Assembly: GCA_019279435.1 (NCBI GenBank)
Contig: JAAALK010000080.1
Coordinates: 31,340,778 to 31,404,777, forward strand
Direction of reading: 5' to 3'
Source: Zizania palustris
Taxonomy: Eukaryota > Streptophyta > Magnoliopsida > Poales > Poaceae
DNA length: 64,000 bases
Of this stretch, positions 56,801-64,000 are shown piece by piece; the first letter of the stretch is position 1, and each line of letters opens with the position of its first letter. The position numbers and the translations under genes were made by a program. The notes below the pieces were generated by a model. The model was not told where the DNA came from. It saw nothing but the letters and a program-made list of their open reading frames with translations, and searched no databases.

Positions 56801-57822
56801 AAAAGATTTCTGTACTGAATTAATATATTTAATGGTAATCTTCTACATAGTAGAGTGTGGCAAAGGATGGTATCATATTAATTTTAATAAAAGACTGATC
56901 AGTCTTAAACATCATTTAGGCTGTCACACTTTGAGAAATGATCAACACTATATCCTCGGTTATTTCCAATTGTTATATTCTGACACCTCTTAATAAATAT
57001 ACACTCAGTATTTCATGATTAACACTGGAGTATACTTCTACGGTTCTACCTCAATACCCCCTTAGATCTATTTATAAAAAACCTCCTTTTGGGGAGCATA
57101 TTCTTACAAGGTATTGACTTCACAGGGGTATCTACCCACCTGCTGAGGAGTACATGGCATATGCTGAAAGATCCACTGAGAGTCTTGTAGAAGCTTTCAA
57201 AAGTATGAATGTGCAAGAAGAAGAGCTACCAAGTGAAAATGGAGATGTTGCTCCTGAGGTATTACGCATGTAGTGGCCTGTTAATCTTCCAAATGTACAG
57301 AGCGTCATTTGTGACAAATACATGTAGTTTGATTTTTTGTTGATATTTATTTTTGTTTTCTGCTCGTAAAGGTTCTTGGATCTATGTAAAATAGAAAACA
57401 ATTTTGTGATATGCCCATGTTACACATGTAGATACATCTGCAGTATTAGGTTCTCATTGTTCTTGTTATCTGTTTTCTTGACATTTCACGGCTTTACTGT
57501 GCTTTGTACTTTTGGTTCCCACTAGAATTATAGGAATAATAATAGGCAATTTTAGAAGCCTTCCCATATATTTTATTCTTATCTTCTAACTTCCAAGTGT
57601 TCTCTCCACCATCAATTGCTGCTATTGTTTCTCTCCTTATGTTAGTTATTTATGGTATCAAACAAACGCCGACAGGTTATTGATGATGATGAAATTGAGA
57701 AAAGTCAAGAGGATGCCATTGAAGTTGAAGCTGATGATTCAACAGATGGCAGTGTCCTTGTGAATGGGAATGATGGTGAGGAACACTGGGGTATGAACAA
57801 TGAAGGAACTTCAACAGAATAG
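47836..57822 (+). CDS. COPB2: Coatomer subunit beta' (beta'-COP), 24 coding exons
   Basis: This is a subunit of the COPI coat, which forms Golgi vesicles for retrograde transport to the ER. Its WD40 propeller binds cargo sorting signals. Coding exons: 47836-47838, 48113-48133, 48229-48290, 48408-48462, 48977-49013, 49087-49412, 49515-49646, 49726-49874, 50770-50838, 50920-51070, 51151-51216, 51746-51934, 52398-52538, 53080-53154, 53303-53479, 53593-53683, 53759-53875, 53960-54074, 54176-54247, 55409-55605, 55716-55809, 56344-56450, 57126-57258, 57677-57822. The frame is open throughout. N-terminal WD40 repeats (AHTDYIRCVAVHPTLPYVLS, LDGHSKGVNCVDYF, LEGHAHNVSAVCFHPELP) precede the coatomer WD-associated region (ERVWAVGYMKGSRRIVIGYD onward) and an acidic C-terminus. 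Oddities are the split start codon exon, a 21-nt exon and GC donors at 49,014 and 54,075. It looks functional. Confidence 0.93.
52592..53034. mobile_element. Solo LTR in a beta'-COP intron
   Basis: The 433-bp segment 52,597-53,029 starts TGTTATG and ends CATAACA, and is flanked by TTCTT on both sides. It has a TATA-like CCCTATAAAAAGGACC (52,861-52,876) and repeated GTACTGTAGCAG/GTACTGCAGCA motifs. No internal retroelement sequence is present. It lies between coding exons 13 and 14 and ends about 50 bp before the acceptor. Confidence 0.85.
54583..54943 (-). mobile_element. TRIM retrotransposon in a beta'-COP intron
   Basis: The 351-bp element 54,588-54,938 has short direct LTRs (54,588-54,682 and 54,852-54,938, both starting TGTTAGGCTCACC). 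A primer-binding site GCTCTGATACCA (54,840-54,851) directly abuts the right LTR, and a polypurine-like AGGGGGAA (minus strand) abuts the left. The flanking duplication is AGATG. The first LTR has an 8-bp insertion and an altered inner end (CCAATA). It has no coding capacity, as expected for a terminal-repeat retrotransposon in miniature. Confidence 0.88.
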
Positions 57823-58990
57823 AAGCAGTAGTTGAACAAGTGTACCGTCCAAAAACCTTTTTAGTCTGGTGTTTTTATCCTAAATACTCCAAAAAAATAT
57901 TTTGGGAAACTAGTTGGATAATGTGTGGTAGTGTCTCTAGTCTGCACTATTAGGTTAGCTTAGTATCCAGTAACTATTAGTTTAGTTTATTTGGGGAATT
58001 GGTATAAGGCATTGAACTGAGTTATTCCTAAATATGTGCTAGCTATGATCTTCATTATTTTTGCAAGAGTCAAGATAGCACATGATTTGAATGCACTCTT
58101 TTAAGCGGAACATGAGCTCAGTAGGTTTTGTTGAAAACTGATTGTTCTCCATGGCAATGCTGGCAGTCGTGAGTCCTTACAGTTCGAAGAGTAGCTACCT
58201 GTTGGTCTAGAATCCTTGTTTTACCTAATAATGGTTCTCCACCTCTACAAGAAGTTGGTCCTTCTGAACATTTCAGACCATGCCTTATCCTTATTTATAT
58301 TTTCAATATAACCTAATACACATTACACAATAATATTTACTGCTCTCTTTTTTTTGCAGTGCTAACTCCTGACCAACAGTAGACTTATTACGGCAGAATC
58401 CTGCCCCTCCAGTATGGTTATTTTTGTAAAGGTTAGTATAAATCTGTTTGTAAAGAACAACTGTGTCTATACCATGTGAAGAAGTTCAAAAGTATACAGT
58501 GATTTGCCCATATAACCTCTTGATATGCCTGTGATACCTGTGCACGGAAACAACAATCTATCCATGTGACAGAACAAGCATTTATACCACTTTTTCGTGG
58601 TTAAGTTCATGGAGTTTAAGTTATGTTCTTACTACTGCAGGTTGCCACCTGTTGTCGAGACTTGATTCAGTCGTGTAAAAGCAATCAGTCAGTCTCCGTT
58701 TGTACAAGGCGTTGTGTGCGTGGTCTCAATACTGAGGATACAGGAACAGTGTGCGGTTATAAATTAGCACTTTGACTAGCGTCAGATAACAAATTTTGCA
58801 ATTTGATTCTTTTTTCCTGGCCTTTGGAAGCTCCGCTGCCGTTGTAGATTTGGGGTATTATACCATAGCTTGTACCCCTTTATATGACCATATGTCATCA
58901 TACTGCCAATCTTTAAGGTTGGAATTCGTTTCGTGGACGATAAAGCTATGTTCTGCAGTACATGTGACAACTGTATTTTGGTTCACTGAA
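57823..58990 (+). other. beta'-COP 3' untranslated region (approximate)
   Basis: AT-rich sequence follows the TAG at 57,820-57,822. There is a plausible intron acceptor (TTTTTTTGCAG, about 58,351-58,361), so the UTR may be spliced. AATAAA occurs at 58,988-58,993 (GAATAAACTG). The true end cannot be fixed. From 59,000 to 59,684 I see no gene. Confidence 0.4.
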
Positions 58991-59684
58991 TAAACTGTCA
59001 TATTTCTTCCATCTGGACCTTCGTGTCAGTTCCAAGTATTTAGCATGTAACTTCGTATGTAAATTTTTTCTGCTGTATAGGCCAATCTTACAAACACCGA
59101 TGCAAAACTGTGCCCATTCGATCTTTAATATATTGTGATAATGCTGTTCGTATGCTTTCACATGGACTGTGATGTAGTACGGAATGATAAAATCTATATA
59201 AAAAAAATCTAAAACTCCATTTTGGTTCGATCCGACTACATTATGTACGCTTGCCCATTTTGCTGTCAAGACAAGGTAATCGGGCCATGTCGTGTGGTCT
59301 ATGTGCCAGGTGACAGCTTAAGATTGACTCGAGGTAGCATGGGTGGGCGTACCATAACATATTTATGACCTAAGAGGCTAATACGGGAAACTTCTGTCGT
59401 ACCGGGTTGGGTCGGGCAAACATAGTGTGTCACTGTGGTGACATGTGGTTTATTAAACTTGTTATTACACTCGTTACTCTTCAAAAAAATATTTTCATTT
59501 TACTTACTACTTAACTTGTTATTTTAAGGGCTTTCTATTCTTCTCTTCACACTTGCTACATCAAACCAACCAAACTTGTTATTTGTTGATGCCAAGATTT
59601 GAAAAAGCTCAAGGTCCACCAAATATGTCATACGATCAACAAAAGTCAAGAAAGGTCCGGTCAAAGAGGGTCAAAGAAACCCGT

Positions 59685-60627
59685 TGTTGTAGCAATTGCG
59701 TTAGCTACAGCACAGGTTTTATATGTGTGTGTATGATGTGTAGAATGAATCTCGAAGGGTTCTCTCAGAGGGAGAAAGGATTTATACTGGTTCGGGCCTC
59801 TTCTAAGAGATAATAGCCCTACGTCCAGTTGTGGTGGATTTGGCATGGTATGCCTCTATGTGGAGACGTGAACTCCAGGGTCTCATGGCCTACTGGAGCG
59901 TGTCCCCCTGTTACAAGGGCTTGGCCCTGCTTTTATAGGCACGCAAGCCAAAGGAAAAGACCGAGATGCCCTCTATGAGCCCTAGGCTCATAGGGGCAAA
60001 GAGGGGAAAGGGAGCTAGCTACAGTACAAAAGTGCTTTACAGCTTTACAGACGTGTCAGGCAACGTCACTTCTTGACCAGCTAGACGACAAACTATGGGC
60101 AGAGGGGCCCCCGTACGGCTTCTACACTGCAGCAGGACGTAAATATCTTCTGGGTTCAGAGTAGGACCGGAGCTCCGAACCCGGGGCTCCAAGCCAGGGC
60201 TCCGAACTGGGGCCTCTGAACTGGGGCCTCCGAACTGGGGGCCTTGGCTTTGAACCGGCTAGAGAGGGTCCGGAGACTAGCTCAGAGGAGCTCCGAAGGG
60301 AGCTCGAAGGCTAACTCCGAACAGGGCTCGAAGGCTAACTCCGAAGAAGGTCTGGAGGCTGGCTTCGAAGTTAGCCTGAGACTTAGCTTCTGGCGGTTTC
60401 CAAGGAATCTTGAGGGCTTTGCTCTGGAGGGCTCCGAGGGACCCCGCTCCAGAGGGCTTCGACGGGGCTAGGGGGCTTCGCCCCGGCAGGCTCCGAAAGG
60501 TACCTTGGGACCTGGAAACAGCTTCTTTGGGAAGATACGGGCTTCGACAGCATTGGGCTCCGGGCCGAAGGCCGATAGAGGCTGACGTCATTTGGCCCCT
60601 ATTCAAGGGAAATCTATTCCCCCAACA
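59685..60627 (-). repeat. Tat element II 3' LTR
   Basis: The LTR is 943 bp, TGTTGTAGC to CCCCCAACA on the plus strand. It includes a short tandem array GGCTCCGAACTGGGGCCT-like (60,186-60,243) and many CTCCGAAG motifs (60,270-60,560). Confidence 0.72.
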
Positions 60628-60917
60628 GTAGCCCCTCGCGTGCAGGCCTTCGGGACGAAGGGGTGTGCACGCCCTTGGGACAAATGACCTGAAAATTACA
60701 ACTTCAGAGAAAACATACCTTCGGAGCTTGGGTCGAAGGTGACTTCGAGATCCGCAGGAAATAACTGCTTGCGCCAGCTGTCAGAGTGACCTCGGGGAGA
60801 TCAAACGACTCCACAACAGTTAGAAAATTTACCGTTACCCTGCGCTGGGCCGCTTCGCCTTCGCTGGAGGCCCACCAAACAGTGGGTTTGGCCCGCGACC
60901 GTCGGAATTCTTACCGC

Positions 60918-60927
60918 CTATAAATAG
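60918..60927 (+). promoter_or_regulatory. TATA-like box upstream of the antisense ORF
   Basis: CTATAAATAG lies between the LTR and the antisense start codon, about 140 bp before ATG 61,066. The element at 18.6-21.9 kb has a TATA-like box in the equivalent place. Confidence 0.5.
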
Positions 60928-61065
60928 GGGCTTACCGCGTGCGGCTTCGGTACGCTCTCATTTGCTTTCTTCTCATTGCCTTACAACCTTCGCTCTCTTC
61001 TCTTCCTTGGCTTCGCACGGAGCACCCTTCGCTAGATTTAGCCCCTCGCGCCGAAGTCCCACAAA

Positions 61066-63795
61066 ATGCCGAAGAAAGCAGCTTCGAAGTCGTTGGCGCT
61101 GGGCCCGGGCTCGAGCTCCGCCCAACTGCAAGCAGCGGCAGCGGCGGCTGTGGCAGCGAAGCCTGCAGCGAGGCGGCTGGGGCCGAGGGATCTTCGGACG
61201 CCCTCCGACAAATTCGAGCAAACGCTGGAGATGAGGGCCTCGATCTCCACGGAGGAGTCAGTCCGGAGGGCTTGCGAAGGGAGGATCGCAGCAAAGATTC
61301 AACTCAGAGTCCCGGAGAAGTCGAAGGCCGAGCCGAGGCCTCGGGCCGATGAAGTGGTCGTGTTTGAAGCTTTTTTCGAAGCCGGCCTCGGGCTGCCGGC
61401 AGTGGGGATGCTGAGCGAAGTCTTGAGGGCTTACAACCTCGAACTTCCTCAACTCTCGCCCAACGCCGTGGCGAGGCTCGCTGTTTTTGAGTGGGCCATG
61501 AGGGCCGAAGGATGCGAGGGCCGCACCGACGTCTTCGTCACCCTCCACGACGCCAACTGCCAGCCGAAGCCAAGGGAGGGCTCAGACCGCGTCAAGAGGG
61601 CATTGGCCTTCGGCAGTGCTAACTTCCAGCTTCGAAGGGAGTTCCAAGACGCCTTCCCGGCGAGGGCTGTTAACAACAAATGGTACTCGAAGTGGGACCA
61701 GGAGTGGTTCTACGCCTTCGTCGGCGCGAACTCTCCCCTTCAGAGTACCAATGCCCACATCTTATATCGGCGCGAAGGGGTGGTGAAGACCAGCCCAGGC
61801 ACCCTTCGCTCGAGGATCTCGCTTCTTCGGAGGGTGGCGGCGAAGATGAGCATGAGGGACCTCGCGGAGGAGTTCATCACCCTTCGGCTCAGCCCCCTCG
61901 CGCGCTCTTGGCCGGAGGGGCTCTTCCAAGCTTCGGGCCAAGGGGGACTAAGCGAGTTGGCCTTCGAACGCTTTGGTAAGGCTTCAAAATCTCTCTACTT
62001 TCATATTTCACAAACTTCACTCTGACTTGAACTTTTATGAATCCCATCTTGAAGTGAGGACTCCGGAGGAGGCCATCACGGCGGCGGAGCGCGTTGTGGG
62101 GACTCCGACACCATAGGAGCAGGCCCAGCGCCTCGCTTCGGTGGGATCTTGGGAGCATTGGAACAGGGTATGGATCACACTTGGCTACGAGGTGTTCCCT
62201 GCCCTGCCGGACTGCCCTGAGAGTTCGAAGGCTCGGCCGAAGGTCCCTGCGACCGAGGTCTCTACTCCGGAGGAGGTAGCAGCGGAGCCCACAAGCGCTC
62301 TGGCTATCAAGAAGGCAGCGAAGGCTCCGACGACGGCTTCGGCGGCGGAGGCCGACGCGCTCACTCCAGCCACCAAGAAGGCCGCGGAGGCCTTGACGGC
62401 AACGACCGATGCGCCAGCCTCGCGGCGAAGGGACTGGGGGGCGCACATCGACCCCCTTTCCTTCGACGAAATCTCTAATGAAGGTAAATCCTTCTAACAT
62501 GCTTTTCTTCAATGTGCGGATCTTGACTTGGTCCTTTTTGCAGAAGGGGATGCTGGTGCGAGGCCTACCGTGGCGAAGCCGGTAGATGATGCCGGAGCGA
62601 GGTTCACCCCGGCGAAGCCAGCAGAGGCCTCCGGCAGCAGCAGCAGCTCGGAGTCCGACAACTCCTCGTCTGAAGAAGACGGAGGTAGCGGTCGCAGCGA
62701 AGGGGACCCTCAAAGCGACGAGGACGTCGAGGTAGTGGAGCTAAGCCCGCCCATGCCGAAGCCTACGCAGGCGGTTGCGGCGGAGGATATCATCCATCCC
62801 CTTCGGCCGAAGGGTGTCGTGACGGAGGTGGCGATCAACGGCTTCCGCGAGGCCTGTGCAGCTGTGGAGGCAGGGGACTTGGTGGCTCAACTCAGCCATT
62901 CAAACCCCACGAAGCTCTTCATCAATGTGAACTAAGCCCTTGTGCAGGTGAGCGAGGTCCTACACAGCCTTCGAATTATACGCTAGTCTTCGATCAACAC
63001 TTATGATTCCTTGAATTCTTCCGGGCCTTCGCACTGAACGCAGCGGCTTCGACCTCTATGGACAGGCGGATGATGCGCCTGGCAGAGGAGAAGGAGGCCC
63101 TCCGACGCGAAGTCTTCGTGGAAGCCGAGAAGCGAAGGCGGGCCGAAGCTTCAGCCGACGCGGCAAGAGGTGAGGCCGAGACGACGAGGACCGAAGCAAA
63201 GGCGGCGAAGGCTGATGCAGAGGCGGCGAAGGCTGATGCAGAGGCGGCGAAGGCTGAGGCCGTCAAGGCTAAGGAAACCTTGGCGTCAGAGTTGGATCAG
63301 CTCCGCGTGGAGCTCAAGGCAGCGAAGGACGCCGAGGCCCGGCAAGCGAAGGAGAACTGTTCACTCCGCCAACGGGCTCAGAAGCTCGAAGACTTCGTCG
63401 TGGACAACCTTGATGAAGCCACTCAAAGTCTGGCCGAAGTCCTTGAGCAGATAGGGACCGACTGCCGGGCTCTGGACTTCGGTGACCAGGATCCAATTGG
63501 GGATCGCGCCGAGTTCTTGAAGGTAGTAGCTTCGACGGTGGAGCAGTCGCTGAAGGGCTTCACCTTGATTGTCGGCCGAGTCGCGGGCCAAGGAGTGTTG
63601 CAGATGCTTCATGATGCGGGGTGCAACCACCTCGAGGCAGCAACTTCCGCGACCCCGGTGGCCTTCGGGGGCCAACACTTGGTGACGCCTCCGACAGACG
63701 TCCGTGGAGCCTGGCGGCGGCTGCAGGAGCCTTGGAAGGAACAAGGCTGCGAAGCAGTCCTCGACCTTCAAAGGGCCTGTCGCGCCCCGATTTAA
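61066..63795 (+). pseudogene. Antisense gene of Tat element II (4 exons)
   Basis: This is transcribed opposite to the retrotransposon. Exon 1 (61,066-61,975) encodes an Ala-rich start, DEVVVFEAFFEAGLGLPAV, LELPQLSPNAVARLAVFEWA, CQPKP and MSMRDLAEEFITLRLSPLA. Exon 2 (62,055-62,483) has an in-frame TAG near 62,114, then VGSWEHWNRVWITLGYEV. Exon 3 (62,544-62,949) is acidic and Ser-rich (SSSSSESDNSSSEEDGG) and has a TAA at 62,933-62,935 just before its donor. Exon 4 (63,044-63,795) is a heptad-rich coiled coil with the repeat AKADAEA (63,205-63,260) and ends in a stop. Splice phases agree. It is clearly homologous to 21,817-18,611. Function unknown. The two in-frame stops suggest this copy is decayed. 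Confidence 0.72.
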
Positions 63796-64000
63796 TAAAT
63801 CAGGACTTTATTGAAATTCCATAGAAAATCAATAAAACAAGACGTTCATCATGCGACCACGTACAATACGGGCAATCATTCACGGTTCGTAGACCGCATT
63901 AATACAAAAGTGAATAAAGATGAAGAGAAACTAATAAAGCAAGGGTCCTAGATGAACGCCTCCTTCCAGTCTCGCCTTGACTGGGTCGCTACTCCAGACC
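63796..64000. other. Region after the antisense ORF
   Basis: AT-rich sequence with AATAAA (63,830-63,835) and AATAAAGA (63,912-63,919) could hold the 3' end of the antisense transcript. Nothing else is recognisable before the window ends. Confidence 0.35.

Larger units (their letters stand above)
59685..64000 (-). mobile_element. Tat-lineage Gypsy element II (continues past the window)
   Basis: This is a minus-strand element. The 3' LTR is at 59,685-60,627, the polypurine tract (minus strand CGCGAGGGGCTAC) is at 60,628-60,640, and the antisense gene is at 61.0-63.8 kb. Pol is expected further right, outside the window. It shares LTR start (TGTTGGGGGAA), polypurine tract and antisense ORF blocks with the element at 15.4-22.8 kb, but its LTR is longer. 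Confidence 0.78.

Noticed and set aside
1..64000. CRISPR arrays, bacterial-style operons or a defence system
   Set aside because: No spaced direct repeats of the right size and no prokaryotic genes. The sequence is plainly plant nuclear DNA.

Overview
The window is nuclear DNA of a flowering plant, very probably a grass. The one intact host gene has plant-type intron structure and protein sequence. The rest is dominated by nested Ty1/Copia and Ty3/Gypsy LTR retrotransposons, hAT and Tourist-like elements, a TRIM and captured-looking gene fragments. There is no bacterial operon structure, CRISPR array or rRNA. I did not try to name the species.

Layout. 1-7.7 kb is AT-rich and holds broken exons of at least three and probably five unrelated plant genes, all on the minus strand: a sterol C-24 methyltransferase, an unidentified conserved protein, a TWD40-1-like (TSET complex) protein, an orphan exon and an exon resembling ribosomal protein uL22/L17. 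Two direct copies of a non-coding repeat lie among them. About 7.7-28.8 kb is Copia element I (plus strand, no 5' LTR). It is split at 9,659 by Copia element II (minus strand, 9,660-25,464, TSD TGCAT). Element II in turn contains a rearranged Tat-lineage Gypsy element (about 15.4-22.8 kb), giving three levels of nesting.

28.8-47 kb holds a minus-strand gene for an LDAH-like (lipid droplet-associated hydrolase, DUF2305) protein. It is torn apart by an hAT element (30,169-31,024, 8-bp TSD), Copia element III (31,457-42,298, TSD ATAAG), a 0.68-kb fold-back element and a second hAT copy (44,444-45,223). 47.0-47.5 kb is a short intergenic stretch with nested Tourist-type MITEs. 47.8-57.8 kb is an apparently complete coatomer beta'-subunit (beta'-COP) gene on the plus strand with 24 coding exons. 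Its introns carry a solo LTR and a TRIM. From 59.7 kb to the window end there is a second Tat-lineage Gypsy element (minus strand).

The most noteworthy observations are as follows. Both Tat elements carry a multi-exon gene antisense to the retrotransposon, each with its own TATA-like box and with matching protein blocks. Copia I appears to start its gag in the LTR and join it to the main frame by splicing. A small ORF downstream of pol is conserved between Copia II and III. The beta'-COP gene has a start codon alone on its first coding exon, a 21-nt second coding exon and two GC-AG introns. An hAT element inserted exactly at a splice donor of the LDAH gene and left the donor duplicated.
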